A stretch of DNA of 64,000 nt from Bradyrhizobium sp. CCBAU 53351 (GCF_015291745.1 NZ_CP030059.1:1143501-1207500); one strand, 5' to 3'. Positions 55,244 to 64,000 are shown, counted from the stretch's first letter. The notes: generated by a model not told the origin, from the sequence alone. Translations and numbers: made by a program.

Positions 55244-55639
55244 ATGGCGGTTGATTTGTCGATGCCGGTTCTGGTGGTGGATGACTACAGCACCATGATC
55301 CGTATCATCCGGAATCTGCTGAAGCAGCTTGGCTTCGAGAACATCGATGATGCCAGCGACGGTTCGGCAGCGCTGAACAAGATGCGCGGCAAGAAGTACG
55401 GGCTCGTGATCTCCGATTGGAACATGGAGCCGATGACGGGTTACGACCTGTTGCGCGAAGTGCGCGCGGATCCGAACCTCGCCACCACGCCCTTCATCAT
55501 GATCACAGCCGAATCCAAGACCGAGAACGTGATCGCGGCCAAGAAGGCCGGCGTGAACAACTACATCGTCAAGCCGTTCAATGCGGCGACGCTGAAGACC
55601 AAGATCGAGGCGGTCTTCCCGGACATGGCGAGCGCGTAA
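55244..55639 (+). CDS. CheY-like single-domain response regulator
   Basis: 131 aa from the ATG at 55244, with GGGGGAG 5 nt upstream. Receiver domain: acid pair in VLVVDDYSTM (Asp13, Asp14), phospho-acceptor Asp60 in LVISDWNMEPMTG, Thr in IMITAESK and Lys in NYIVKPFNA. No output domain, so it works by binding a partner, as CheY does. Stands alone, followed by a terminator; the CheZ-type gene at 5 kb is a possible partner. Related to the flagellar CheY of rhizobia. Confidence 0.93.
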   Translation: MAVDLSMPVLVVDDYSTMIRIIRNLLKQLGFENIDDASDGSAALNKMRGKKYGLVISDWNMEPMTGYDLLREVRADPNLATTPFIMITAESKTENVIAAKKAGVNNYIVKPFNAATLKTKIEAVFPDMASA

Positions 55640-55667
55640 CGCGCTTCGAAGCCATCAGGTGATTCGG

Positions 55668-55695
55668 AAAAGCCCGGGCTGGTCCCGGGCTTTTT
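55668..55695 (+). terminator. Terminator of the cheY-like gene
   Basis: AAAAGCCCGGG / CCCGGGCTTTTT stem-loop (7 strong G-C pairs plus A-T pairs) ending in five T residues, 28 bp after the stop codon. Confidence 0.92.
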
Positions 55696-55705
55696 GCGTT
55701 GGATT

Positions 55706-55832
55706 CGTCATTCCGGAGCGGTGCGCGAGCACCGAGCTATGGTGCGCAATTGCACACCTGAGAGTCTCGAGATCCCCCGATGCGCAATTGCGTATCTGAG
55801 GTCTGGTCCTTCGGACCATCCCGGGATGACGG
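55706..55832. repeat. Palindromic repeat, CGTCATTCC family
   Basis: CGTCATTCCGGAGCGGTGCG ... CATCCCGGGATGACG, with GCGCAATTGC hairpins in the middle (two, around 55743 and 55780) and an outer CGTCAT/ATGACG pair. It fills most of the gap between the convergent cheY-like and HAD genes. Of the same class as the fragment at 33864. Confidence 0.8.
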
Positions 55833-55840
55833 CTAGATCG

Positions 55841-56695
55841 TCACCACTTCAATTCGCGCATCAAGGCCTTCGGCGGGTGGCCGAACAATTCCATCACCGA
55901 TGCCGGGTCGAGCTGGTCGAGGCCCTCGAACTCCTCGGCATGGATGCCGCGGGTCACGAACAGGCAGTCGATGCCGAACTCGCGCGCGCCGGTTAAGTCG
56001 GTGCGGACGGAATCGCCGATCGCCAGCACCTTTTTCCGGTCGATCGGGTGGCCCTGGCGTTCGCCGGCGAGCGCCATGGCGCGCTCGTAGATCGGCCGAT
56101 GCGGCTTGCCGTAGAAGATCACCTCGCCGCCGAGCTCCCGGTAGAGCTCCGCGATGGCGCCGGCGCAGTAGATCAGCCGGTCGCCGCGTTCCACCACGAT
56201 GTCGGGGTTGGCGCAGACCAGCGTCAGCTTGCGCTCGCGGGCCTTCAGCATCATGCCGCGATAGTCTTCCGCCGTCTCGGTCTCGTCGTCATAGAGGCCG
56301 GTGCAGACGATGTAATCGGCTTCCTCCAACGGAGCGGTCTTTGCATCGAGGCCGCGATAGATCGAGTTGTCGCGCTCGGGCCCGAGCCAGAACATCTTGC
56401 GGCCGGGATGCTCGGCGACATAGAGCCGCGTCAGGTCGCCCGAAGACACGATGGCGTCGTAGGTCTCGTCGGCGACGCCGAGCTTGCGCAATTGCCGCTG
56501 CACGGAGTCGGCCGGCCGCGGTGCGTTAGTGATCAGGATCACCGTACCGCCGCGGCTGCGATAAGTGTGCAAGGCTTCGCAAGCTTCGGGGAAGGATTCG
56601 AGGCCGTTATGGACGACGCCCCAGATGTCGCTCAGCACGACGTCGACGCCGCCCACGAGCTCACGCAGGCTTTCGGCGAAATGCAGCGTGGTCAT
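55841..56695 (-). CDS. HAD-superfamily hydrolase, TIGR01459-like
   Basis: 284 aa. HAD IIA fold: motif I reads LSDIWGVVHNG (about 20-30), motif II ILITNAPRP, and motif III/IV GKPHRPIYERA and AIGDSVRTDLTGA (about 236-248). The second Asp of the usual DxD motif I is Trp, a feature I recall for this subfamily, so phosphatase action may be altered. Sugar- or nucleotide-phosphate substrate unknown. Lies 15 bp upstream of nothing but the next minus-strand gene start. Confidence 0.88.
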   Translation of the reverse strand: MTTLHFAESLRELVGGVDVVLSDIWGVVHNGLESFPEACEALHTYRSRGGTVILITNAPRPADSVQRQLRKLGVADETYDAIVSSGDLTRLYVAEHPGRKMFWLGPERDNSIYRGLDAKTAPLEEADYIVCTGLYDDETETAEDYRGMMLKARERKLTLVCANPDIVVERGDRLIYCAGAIAELYRELGGEVIFYGKPHRPIYERAMALAGERQGHPIDRKKVLAIGDSVRTDLTGAREFGIDCLFVTRGIHAEEFEGLDQLDPASVMELFGHPPKALMRELKW

Positions 56696-56710
56696 GATGC
56701 GCGGGGCCGA

Positions 56711-58216
56711 TCAGATGCGGCGCGCAAGCGCGGCGTTGCCGGTGATGCGTTGGGCCGCAGAAGCGGCTGACGTCGTGCCAGATTGCGTGCCTTGGCTGGG
56801 GGAAGCGGAGCCATTGGATCCCTGAATGTCCTGGTTCGGCGAGGCCCCGCCGGTAGCAGATGCCCCCTCCGGCCGCAATGGCCGGGGCGGCGCGAACAGG
56901 AAGCCCTGGCCGAACCGCACGTCGTAATCGAGCAGGTCCACGACCGCGCGCTCGCCTTCGATCCGTTCGGCAATCAGGTCGATGCCGAAGCGGCCGAGCA
57001 GGTCGGAGAGGTCGGAAGGATGGATGTCCGAGGCCGAAGCCTGCCTGGGGTCGAGCAGCAGCGTCGCCGGCACCTTGATGAACCGCACCCCGCGATCGGC
57101 CAGCTCGCGCGGCTCGATCCTGAGATCCGTGACGTGGTCGATCGAGAAGCGGAAGCCGCGCTGGGCCAGCGCGGCGAGATTCTCGGTCTCGGCCGGGCCG
57201 AGATTGCGGAACGTCGATTGCTTGAACTCCAGCACCAGCGATGGCGCCAGCGCCCGGTTGGCTTCGAGGAAGTCGAGGCATTGTGCGAAGGTGGTGGAAT
57301 TGCCGAGCGTGGACGCGGCGACGTTGCAGAACACGCCGACCTCCTTGTTGCGCACCATCAGGCGCCGCAGCACCTGCACACAGCGCAGCATCACCATGTT
57401 GTCGATGCGCCCGATCAGCCCGGAGGCCTCCGCGATGCTGATGAATTCCTCGGCTGCGATCAACTGGTCGCGTTCGTCGCGCAGGCGCGTCACCGCCTCG
57501 TAGAACCGCACCTTGCGCTGCGGCAACGTCACCATCGGCTGCAGGAAGATGTCGATGCGGTTCTCGTCGATGGCGTTGCGCAGCGTCGCCAGCAATTGGG
57601 TCTGGTTGCGCTCACCTGCCGTCTGAACCGGGTTGGAGCTCGGGTGCTGGACCGCCGGCGCCGGCCGCGGCTGCGCCAGCGCAGGCGGCGGTGCTGGGGG
57701 AAGCGGGGGAGGAGGGGCTGGTTGCTCCTCGAACGGCGCAACCAGGTCGATCGGCGCCTCCGGCTCGGACTTGAACTCGGATCTGGCGACCGGGGCGGGC
57801 GCCGGCGCGCTGCCGGCCAGCATGTCCTCATGGGCCGACACGGTGGTGGCGAGCTGTCTGACCAATCCGCCGAGCTCGTTGATCTCGCCGACCACCGACT
57901 GGATGCGGTCGGAGTTGGTCGAATTGGACGAGGCGATGCGTCCCTCGATCGCGGCGAGCCGCCGGCCGAACTCGGCCACCTGGCGGGCGAGGTCGGCCGT
58001 GCCGCGCGACAGGTCGGCGATCTGGCCGCCGACGTCGCTGCGGTCACGCAGCCGCATCGACACCGCATTGTAGAGGATCAGGAAGGTCAGCGCGGTCAGC
58101 GCCACGATCGCGGATTCGGTTCCGCTGATGCCGGCGACGGCGTAGAGGACAAGCCCGAGTGAGGCCGCGACCAGAACCATGCAGATGGCGATGAAGATCG
58201 TCGAAATGCGAATCAT
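56711..58216 (-). CDS. Membrane-linked degenerate EAL protein
   Basis: 501 aa from the ATG at 58216 (MIRISTIFIAICM); a GTG at 58264 is less likely. Two N-terminal transmembrane helices (about 4-25, 34-52), a helical/coiled-coil segment (about 60-125), a Pro/Ala-rich linker, then an EAL domain (about 215-445). The EAL signature reads YEAVTRL and the DDFGTG loop reads IDHVTDL, so the metal-binding Asp pair is lost, while Glu in VLEFKQS and Lys in FIKVP remain. It is probably a c-di-GMP sensor or scaffold, not a phosphodiesterase. Confidence 0.88.
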   Translation of the reverse strand: MIRISTIFIAICMVLVAASLGLVLYAVAGISGTESAIVALTALTFLILYNAVSMRLRDRSDVGGQIADLSRGTADLARQVAEFGRRLAAIEGRIASSNSTNSDRIQSVVGEINELGGLVRQLATTVSAHEDMLAGSAPAPAPVARSEFKSEPEAPIDLVAPFEEQPAPPPPLPPAPPPALAQPRPAPAVQHPSSNPVQTAGERNQTQLLATLRNAIDENRIDIFLQPMVTLPQRKVRFYEAVTRLRDERDQLIAAEEFISIAEASGLIGRIDNMVMLRCVQVLRRLMVRNKEVGVFCNVAASTLGNSTTFAQCLDFLEANRALAPSLVLEFKQSTFRNLGPAETENLAALAQRGFRFSIDHVTDLRIEPRELADRGVRFIKVPATLLLDPRQASASDIHPSDLSDLLGRFGIDLIAERIEGERAVVDLLDYDVRFGQGFLFAPPRPLRPEGASATGGASPNQDIQGSNGSASPSQGTQSGTTSAASAAQRITGNAALARRI

Positions 58217-58378
58217 GCCGCGCGTTACGCCTTTAAGAGCTGACTGCCTCACCCGGGAAAACACGGGTCGCCATGCGATCGCGTCACGCCTCGTGCTTCC
58301 CCAAGCCGCGCAACCTTAACATCATTGTTGATTCGAGGGGATAGCGCCTCGGGCCTGCAAGTTCAGGCCCGTGGGGAG

Positions 58379-59509
58379 TCAAGACGGCGCGGCGGCGCCG
58401 ACGGTGTCGGCCGAGACGGCGTCGCGGCTGCCGAGCGGCTTGGCTGGCCCCTCGGTCGTGTCTTTCAGCGTCTGCCGCTCGATCTCCGAATTCAGCTCGG
58501 CGCCGAACATGATGACGATCGCCGACATCCACATCCACGTCATGAGGCCGATCGCTGCGCCGAGCGAGCCGTAGGTCGCATTGTAATTGGCGAATTCCGA
58601 GAGATACCAGGACAGCAGCGCCGAACCGGCGATCCAGAGGATCGCCGCGGCCACGGCGCCGAGGCTCAGCCATTGCCAGCGCGGCGCATCGCGGCTCGGC
58701 GCGAAGCGGTAAAGGATCGCGAGCGCCACGAGCAGGATGAGGAACATCAGCGGCCATCGTGCCAGCGCCACGATCAGCTTGCTTTCGGGCGCCATGCCGA
58801 GATGATTGAGCGCCAGCGGGAAGGCGACGACAACCCCGACCATCAGCAGCAGCGCCACGATGCCGCCGACTGTAAAGGCGAGCGACACCATGTTGAGCTT
58901 GATGAAGCCGCGCTTCTCACGCTCCTCATAGGCGACATTGAGGGCATCGAAGATCGCCTTGACGCCGGCATTGGCGCTCCAGATCGCCAGCAGGAGGCCG
59001 AACAGGAAGGTGACACCGAGCGTCGTGTTGCCATGCGACACCACGCGGGCCACCTGGTCCTCGACAATCTGGAACGAGCCCTCAGGCAGCATGGTCGCGA
59101 GCGTGTGCAGATTGGCGCTGATCGTCGCGGGATCGGCGAACAGGCCGTAGGAGGACACCAGCGCCGTCACCGCCGGAAAGATCGCGAGCAGCCCGAAGAA
59201 GACGACACCGCCTGCAGTCGCGAGCAGGCGATCCTCGTCGACGCGCTGATAGGTCCGCCAGAAGATGTCCTTCCAGCCGGCCCAGGGGATTGCGAAAGGG
59301 CTCTTCGCATGACGGCCGCGGCCGGGCTGCACGGCGGCGCGCACCGGGTGTGTCTCCGGTGAGTTTGCCTCGCCCTTGCGGTGGTCCCGCGGCGGGCCCG
59401 ATCTGACCAGGTCAGAGTCCTGGAAGTAGCGCTCCGCCGTCAGCACGAAGACGGCCGTCGCCGCCACCAGCAGCCAGGAGTCGATCTGCTCGGAGCGCCG
59501 CACCAGCAT
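58379..59509 (-). CDS. YihY/BrkB-family membrane protein
   Basis: 376 aa. N-terminal soluble, basic head (about 1-100) then six transmembrane segments: VVFFGLLAIFPAVTALVSSYG, LGVTFLFGLLLAIWSANAG, MVSLAFTVGGIVALLLMVGV, WPLMFLILLVALAILYRF, AAAILWIAGSALLSWYL and GLMTWMWMSAIVIMFGAEL. The YihY family was once called ribonuclease BN in error; real function is unknown, possibly transport. Its start overlaps the stop of the holin-like gene upstream by 1 bp. Confidence 0.9.
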   Translation of the reverse strand: MLVRRSEQIDSWLLVAATAVFVLTAERYFQDSDLVRSGPPRDHRKGEANSPETHPVRAAVQPGRGRHAKSPFAIPWAGWKDIFWRTYQRVDEDRLLATAGGVVFFGLLAIFPAVTALVSSYGLFADPATISANLHTLATMLPEGSFQIVEDQVARVVSHGNTTLGVTFLFGLLLAIWSANAGVKAIFDALNVAYEEREKRGFIKLNMVSLAFTVGGIVALLLMVGVVVAFPLALNHLGMAPESKLIVALARWPLMFLILLVALAILYRFAPSRDAPRWQWLSLGAVAAAILWIAGSALLSWYLSEFANYNATYGSLGAAIGLMTWMWMSAIVIMFGAELNSEIERQTLKDTTEGPAKPLGSRDAVSADTVGAAAPS

Positions 59510-60096
59510 CAGGCATCCAATCTATGACCGTGACGCCTGCGCCGCGCCGCCGTGAACCCCGCCAATCCAATCGCCGCGAGCATCAGACCGAGCTGCACGG
59601 GGCGGTTGGTATACGCCGGCCGAGCGCTTGCACCATGGCGGCGCTCGCCGGGCGCGAGCGGCGCAAGGGGAATCGTGGTGGCGACCTCCTTGACGGCCTG
59701 CTTGACCGTTCCGCGCGGAATCCGCGGCGTCGCGATGGCAACGCGCAACCGGCTGGTAAGTGGCACAATCGGCCTGGCCTTGCGCTTCATCTGCGCCATC
59801 GCCACACCGGCGCAGACCGCCGCCAGCACCAGCAGCACGCCCGCGACGGCACCGAAACCCCAGAACTGGCCGTAGGTGATGGCGACCCAGCGGTACAGGG
59901 CGATCAGCCCGACGAAGAATGCCGCGATGGCGAACAGGCCAGCCACCGCGAACAGCCCGCCAGCCATTGCGTAGGATGTCACCTTGCCGGTGGCCTGGCT
60001 GGTCTGGTCACGCAGATAGGATTGCGCGGCGCGTTTGACGTGATTGAGCTTGAGCGCCATGCCGGCGCGCAGCAATTCGCCCGATGGCGCGAGCAT
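59509..60096 (-). CDS. Holin-X/DUF1469-like membrane protein
   Basis: 195 aa from the ATG at 60096, with GGAGG 8 nt upstream; the frame open to 60657 overlaps prmB and is not coding. Soluble head with a helix (NHVKRAAQSYLRDQTSQATGK), two transmembrane segments (about 46-70, 80-105), a basic linker and a third hydrophobic segment (about 170-184) before an Arg-rich tail. Resembles DUF1469 / Holin-X proteins, common in rhizobial stress operons with YihY-like and CsbD genes. Coupled to the yihY-like gene. Confidence 0.85.
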   Translation of the reverse strand: MLAPSGELLRAGMALKLNHVKRAAQSYLRDQTSQATGKVTSYAMAGGLFAVAGLFAIAAFFVGLIALYRWVAITYGQFWGFGAVAGVLLVLAAVCAGVAMAQMKRKARPIVPLTSRLRVAIATPRIPRGTVKQAVKEVATTIPLAPLAPGERRHGASARPAYTNRPVQLGLMLAAIGLAGFTAARRRRHGHRLDA

Positions 60097-60188
60097 CTGG
60101 ACATCCTCCGAGAGCGAGAAAATTCGTTCGGAGGATGAACGTGGCCGAATTTGACTTGTTCCGACGGAGCTCCGTCCGTCCTGATGAA

Positions 60189-61148
60189 TCAGCCGAGATC
60201 GGCGGCCGCGATCCAGAACACCTCGCCCTCGGACTCCTCGGTGTCGAGCCAGAGCAGCGGCAGTTCCGGAAAGGCCTCGTCGACCAAGTCCCGGCCGCGG
60301 CCGATCTCGCAGATCAGCCCGCCGTCCGGCGTCAGGTGATCTGGCGCCTCGCGCAGGATCCGGCGGATCACATCGAGGCCGTCGGCGCCGCCGTCGAAGG
60401 CGAGCTTGGGCTCGGCCCGGCATTCCGGCGGCAATGCCGCCATGCCTTCGGCATCGACGTAAGGCGGGTTGGTGATGATCAGATCGTATCTGTTGTTGCC
60501 GAGTGGGGCGAACAAATCGCCGCGATACAGGCTGATCCGGTCCTCGAGCCCGAACTCCCCGACATTGCGGGCGGCAACCTCGAGCGCGCCCTTGGAGATG
60601 TCCACGGCGTCGACCATGGCGTTCGGGAAATGATGTGCGGCGAGGATCGCAAGGCATCCCGACCCTGTGCAGAGATCGAGCACGCGCTCGACTTCCGTGG
60701 GATCGTCGATCAGCGATCCGGCAGCGCCTTCGTTGCCGAAATGCGAATCCAGGAGCTCACCGATGAAGGAGCGCGGAACGATGACCCGCTCGTCGACATA
60801 GAAGGGCAGGCCGCGCATGTAGATCTTGTTGACGAGATAGGCGGCCGGTTTGCGCGTGGTGATCCGCTGGTGGATCAGATCGAGGACGGTCTTGCCCTCG
60901 GCAGCCGTGACGCGGGCGTGGGCAAAGGCTTCGAACTGCTCGGGATCGAGATGCAGCGCTTCGCCGACCAGGAACGCGGCTTCGGCCACCGGGTCGGTCG
61001 TGCCGTGGGCAAAGGCGAGTTCGGCCTCGACAAAGCGGCTCACGGCATAGCGGACGAAATCGAACAGCGTGACAAGCTCGCCGGGGCCCACTTTCGCGAG
61101 CTTCGGCGTAGCGCGGCCGCGCGCGGTCTTTTTTGCAGCTCTTGCCAT
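60189..61148 (-). CDS. prmB: L3 glutamine methyltransferase PrmB
   Basis: 319 aa. AdoMet motif DLCTGSGCLAILAAH (about 143-157), catalytic NPPYVDAEG (about 211-219) and 'ELPLLWLDTEESEGEVFW' at the end. PrmB methylates Gln150 of ribosomal protein L3; PrmC (release factor) is the close relative, but the N-terminal helical domain and the tail fit PrmB. Its start overlaps the moaE stop by 1 bp. Confidence 0.9.
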   Translation of the reverse strand: MARAAKKTARGRATPKLAKVGPGELVTLFDFVRYAVSRFVEAELAFAHGTTDPVAEAAFLVGEALHLDPEQFEAFAHARVTAAEGKTVLDLIHQRITTRKPAAYLVNKIYMRGLPFYVDERVIVPRSFIGELLDSHFGNEGAAGSLIDDPTEVERVLDLCTGSGCLAILAAHHFPNAMVDAVDISKGALEVAARNVGEFGLEDRISLYRGDLFAPLGNNRYDLIITNPPYVDAEGMAALPPECRAEPKLAFDGGADGLDVIRRILREAPDHLTPDGGLICEIGRGRDLVDEAFPELPLLWLDTEESEGEVFWIAAADLG

Positions 61149-61630
61149 CAGGATTTGGTCCAGCGTGCGGCGGCCTCGTCGTCACGGGCCTGGGCCTCGA
61201 CCCAGCCGGTGCCGGAGGCGCTCTCTTCCTTCTTCCAGAACGGTGCGCTGGTCTTGAGATAATCCATCAGGAACTCGGCCGCCTGGAACGCGGCCTGGCG
61301 ATGCTGCGAGGCGGTCAGCACCAGCACGATGTTCTGGCCCGGCATGAAGCGGCCGACGCGGTGGATCACGGTGACGCCGTTGAGCGGCCAGCGCGATGTG
61401 GCCTCGTCGGCGTGGCGCCTGATCTCTTCCTCGGCCATCCCCGGATAATGTTCGAGCGTCAGCGCCGCGACCCTGGCGCTGTCGTCGTCGGCGCGGCAGA
61501 TGCCGGAGAAGCTCACGACCGCACCGATATCGGTGCGGCTCTCGGTCAGGATCGCGATCTCGCGCGCAATGTCAAAATCGTCTTCCTGAATACGGATAGT
61601 GACGGGGCAGCTGGCGACAGGGGACGTCAT
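61148..61630 (-). CDS. moaE: Molybdopterin synthase catalytic subunit MoaE
   Basis: 160 aa. With MoaD makes the dithiolene of molybdopterin. Markers: GAVVSFSGICRADDD, LEHYPGMAEEEI, IHRVGRFMPGQNIVLV, and the active-site Lys residues in FWKKEESASGTGWVEA. Upstream lies moaD, 3 bp apart. Confidence 0.96.
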   Translation of the reverse strand: MTSPVASCPVTIRIQEDDFDIAREIAILTESRTDIGAVVSFSGICRADDDSARVAALTLEHYPGMAEEEIRRHADEATSRWPLNGVTVIHRVGRFMPGQNIVLVLTASQHRQAAFQAAEFLMDYLKTSAPFWKKEESASGTGWVEAQARDDEAAARWTKS

Positions 61631-61633
61631 GGT

Positions 61634-61885
61634 CTAGCCGCCGGTCATCGGCGGGAAGAACGCGATCTCGCGGGCGCCCGCGATCGCGGCATCCGATTTG
61701 ACGTGGGTGTGATCAATCGCGGTGCGGATCACCTTCGGCTTCTCGAACGCGTAGGCGTAGGCCTCGCTCTGGCCGGACAGCCAGGCGATCAGCTCCTCTA
61801 CGGTGCGCACGGTCGCCGGCGGCTCGATGGTCTCCTCCGCCTTGCCGACGCGCTCGCGCACCCAGGCGAAATACTTCACCTTCAT
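61634..61885 (-). CDS. moaD: Molybdopterin synthase sulfur carrier MoaD
   Basis: 83 aa ubiquitin-like protein with the C-terminal Gly-Gly (FFPPMTGG) that carries sulfur as a thiocarboxylate. MKVKYFAWVRERVGKAEE opening is typical. It overlaps the pgsA stop by 4 bp and is followed by moaE. Confidence 0.96.
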   Translation of the reverse strand: MKVKYFAWVRERVGKAEETIEPPATVRTVEELIAWLSGQSEAYAYAFEKPKVIRTAIDHTHVKSDAAIAGAREIAFFPPMTGG

Positions 61886-62499
61886 CCCTCGTCCTCCTTA
61901 ATGAGGTGATGGATGCCGGCGCGGAAATAATCGTAGCCGGTGTAGATGGTCACGATCGCCGAGGCCCAGAGCAGCGCGAGGCCAAGCATCGAGACGACGG
62001 GCACGACCTCGTCGCCGGCGGGGCCGGCAAGGAGGAACCCGATCGCGACCAGCTGGACCGTGGTCTTCCACTTCGCAAGCTTGGTCACGGGCACGCTGAC
62101 GCGGAGCGCGGCGAGATATTCGCGCAGGCCCGAGACCAGGATCTCGCGGCACAGGATCACGATGGCGGCCCACAGCGACCAGCCGTGGATGATGCCGTCG
62201 GCGGCCAGCATCAAGAGGCACGAGGCGACCAGGAGCTTGTCGGCGATCGGATCGAGCATCCGGCCGAAGGCCGATTGCTGATTCCAGATACGCGCATAAT
62301 AGCCGTCAAGGTAATCGGTCACCGCGGCGGCGATGAAGATGGCGACCGCGACCCAGCGCAGCCACAGCGGCTGATCCAGGATCGACTGCGCATAGATGCA
62401 TCCGACCACGACCGGGATCGCGGCGATCCGGCCATAAGTCAGGATGTTCGGGAGGGACATCGCGCGGCTGGTGGTCCCTCGTGTCGTGGCGATGTTCAT
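61882..62499 (-). CDS. pgsA: Phosphatidylglycerophosphate synthase PgsA
   Basis: 205 aa from the ATG at 62499, with AGGA upstream; an ATG at 62460 would give 192 aa, closer to the family. CDP-alcohol phosphotransferase motif DGYYARIWNQQSAFGRMLDP then IADK (D-G-x2-A-R-x8-G-x3-D-x3-D) and about five transmembrane segments. First committed step to phosphatidylglycerol. First gene of pgsA-moaD-moaE-prmB. Confidence 0.95.
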   Translation of the reverse strand: MNIATTRGTTSRAMSLPNILTYGRIAAIPVVVGCIYAQSILDQPLWLRWVAVAIFIAAAVTDYLDGYYARIWNQQSAFGRMLDPIADKLLVASCLLMLAADGIIHGWSLWAAIVILCREILVSGLREYLAALRVSVPVTKLAKWKTTVQLVAIGFLLAGPAGDEVVPVVSMLGLALLWASAIVTIYTGYDYFRAGIHHLIKEDEG

Positions 62500-62595
62500 T
62501 CGTCCTACCAATACCGCTCAAGCCTGAAGGTCAACCGTTCCGCTCCCCAGATGGGGTGCGGGGTGCGACGACCATATGACCGCAGCCCCTTTAGT

Positions 62596-64000
62596 TCATC
62601 CCGGCTGGGGATGGAAATAGTCGAAAATCCTGCGGGCGCTCTCGGCGCTGACCCCCGGAACCTTGCCGAGATCGGCGATCGAGGCGCGTTCGATCTCCTT
62701 CAGGGTGCCGAAATGATGCAGCAAGGCCCGCTTGCGTGACGGGCCGATGCCCGGAATCTCCTGCAAACCGGCCTCGCGGATGTCCTTCTTGCGCAGCTTG
62801 CGGTGCGAGCCGATGACGAAGCGGTGGGCCTCGTCGCGCAGGCGCTGGATGAAATACAGAACGGGGTCGCGCGGCTCCAGCTTGATGGCTTCGCGCTCCG
62901 GCATGAACAGGGTCTCGCGGCCGGCATCCCGGTCCGGCCCCTTGGCGACCGACATCAGCGATACCTGGGTCAGGCCGAGATTTGCGAAGATCTCGCGGAC
63001 GGCGTTGAGCTGGCCACGGCCGCCGTCGATGATCACGAGATCCGGCCATTGCGGGAAATCGTCGTCCTTGGCCTTGGTGCCGGCGTCCTCGGGCGGATTG
63101 ATCAGGCGCTTGAAGCGCCGCTCGAGGACCTCGCGCATCATGGCGAAGTCGTCGCCGGGCGTGATGCCTTCCGACTTGATGTTGAACTTGCGGTACTGGT
63201 TCTTCACGAAACCATCGGGGCCGGCGACGATCATGGCGCCGACCGCGTTGGTGCCCTGGATATGGCTGTTGTCGTAGACCTCGATGCGCTTGGGCGGATG
63301 CGGCAGGCTCAGCGTCGCGGCCATGGCGTCGAGCAGGCGGCTTTGCGTGGCGGTGTCGGCGAGCTTGCGGCCGAGCGCCTCGCGCGCATTGGTCAGGGCG
63401 TGAGCGACCAGCTCCTTCTTCTCGCCGCGCTTGGGTACGGCGACCTCGACCTTGTGGCCGGCCTTGATCGCCAGCGCGTTGGCGAGCAGCTCGCTCTCCT
63501 CGATTTCGTGCGAGAGCAGGATGTTTCTCGGCGGCGGCTTGTCGTCGTAGAACTGGGCGAGGAAGGAGCCGAGCACCTCTTCGGGGGTGAACGATTTCTC
63601 CGCGCGCGGGAAATAGGCGCGATTGCCCCAGTTCTGGCCGGTGCGGAAGAAGAACACTTCGACGCAGGAGAACCCGCCTTCCTGGTGGATGGCGAACACG
63701 TCGGCTTCCTCGACCGTGCGCGGATTGATGCCCTGCTGCGACTGGATCGCCGACAGCGCGGCGAGGCGGTCGCGGTACAGCGCGGCGCGCTCGAACTCGA
63801 GCTCACCGGACGCCTTCTCCATCTCGCCGGCAAGCTCCTGCTTCACCGCATGGCTCTTGCCGGACAGGAAGTCGCTCGCCTCGCGCACCAGCGTCGTATA
63901 GCCGCCGAAGTCGATCTCGCGGGTGCAGGGACCGGCGCAGCGGCGGATCTGGTAGAGCAGGCAGGGCCGGGTGCGGCTCTCGAAGAAGGAATCGGTGCAG
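62596..64000 (-). CDS. uvrC: Excinuclease ABC subunit C UvrC, 5' end outside window
   Basis: The last 468 codons; the frame stays open to the right edge, and the first visible codons contain the Cys-rich region ([14 protein letters not shown]) that precedes the UvrB-interaction domain. Then the UVR helix pair ([20 protein letters not shown]), the RNase-H-like nuclease core ([19 protein letters not shown] and [10 protein letters not shown]) and two C-terminal helix-hairpin-helix motifs ([24 protein letters not shown]). UvrC makes both incisions in nucleotide excision repair. Lies 96 bp before pgsA, same strand. Confidence 0.97.
   Translation of the reverse strand, partial: CTDSFFESRTRPCLLYQIRRCAGPCTREIDFGGYTTLVREASDFLSGKSHAVKQELAGEMEKASGELEFERAALYRDRLAALSAIQSQQGINPRTVEEADVFAIHQEGGFSCVEVFFFRTGQNWGNRAYFPRAEKSFTPEEVLGSFLAQFYDDKPPPRNILLSHEIEESELLANALAIKAGHKVEVAVPKRGEKKELVAHALTNAREALGRKLADTATQSRLLDAMAATLSLPHPPKRIEVYDNSHIQGTNAVGAMIVAGPDGFVKNQYRKFNIKSEGITPGDDFAMMREVLERRFKRLINPPEDAGTKAKDDDFPQWPDLVIIDGGRGQLNAVREIFANLGLTQVSLMSVAKGPDRDAGRETLFMPEREAIKLEPRDPVLYFIQRLRDEAHRFVIGSHRKLRKKDIREAGLQEIPGIGPSRKRALLHHFGTLKEIERASIADLGKVPGVSAESARRIFDYFHPQPG

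Noticed and set aside
59509..60657. Longer 382-aa version of the holin-like gene
   Set aside because: Its first 187 codons overlap prmB on the same strand in another frame; a GGAGG site fixes the start at 60096.

Overview
The window reads as chromosome of a high-GC alphaproteobacterium of the order Rhizobiales, most likely Bradyrhizobium or a close relative in the Nitrobacteraceae (Rhodopseudomonas is the alternative). The grounds are the strong G/C third-position bias, the product set (HisZ, DUF2076, DUF4170, DUF2093, an ArfB-type rescue factor, an endonuclease-type MutL), many short palindromic intergenic repeats of the kind that fill Bradyrhizobium genomes, and a haloacid/fluoroacetate dehalogenase that matches the R. 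palustris enzyme residue for residue at the active site. No rRNA, tRNA, CRISPR array, integrase or complete insertion sequence was seen.

Layout. 1-7.8 kb: a META-like secreted protein (5' end outside), a secreted unknown, the groES-groEL chaperonin operon with a CIRCE operator, a lipoprotein, a CheZ-type phosphatase, an L,D-transpeptidase and a DUF2076 protein. 7.9-13 kb (minus strand): a GT2 glycosyltransferase with a ChbG/HpnK deacetylase, hisZ-hisG, and rsmE. 13.1-21.2 kb: a secreted Cys-containing unknown with ubiA, then a tightly overlapping plus-strand run pmbA - inositol-phosphatase-like - DUF4170 - DUF374 acyltransferase-like - waaA - lpxK, which makes and modifies the lipid A/Kdo core. 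21.2-26.5 kb: a sparse stretch with small genes (GYD, two very small minus-strand ORFs, a PsiF-like protein, DUF2093, an alpha/beta hydrolase lacking its nucleophile) and xseA.

26.6-33.9 kb is the accessory part, lying between xseA and purD. It starts with a three-gene operon (alpha/beta hydrolase, membrane protein, winged-helix regulator) whose promoter carries two AGAGNNCTCT palindromes. It continues with a bicistron of an unknown 259-aa protein and a PIN nuclease, a second larger PIN-like protein, and a convergent KAP-type P-loop NTPase with visibly lower GC. A 21-bp imperfect inverted repeat separates the last two. This is the best candidate for an undescribed defence or toxin-type locus.

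34-42.1 kb: purD, a fluoroacetate-dehalogenase homologue, tadA, a pseudouridine synthase with a 385-residue Arg/Asp/Gly-rich disordered head, rsmD, mutL and a ribbon-helix-helix protein. 42.1-45.3 kb: a cluster of repeats, then a four-gene redox operon (cytochrome c, VOC protein, Tat-exported gluconate-dehydrogenase-like small subunit, GMC flavoprotein). 45.6-55 kb: a small secreted protein, arfB, a pair of M16 peptidases (one with and one without the zinc motif), a secreted unknown, lspA, ileS and ribF. 55.2-64 kb: a CheY-like receiver, a HAD protein, a degenerate EAL protein, YihY/BrkB with a holin-like membrane protein, prmB, moaE-moaD-pgsA, and uvrC running off the right edge.
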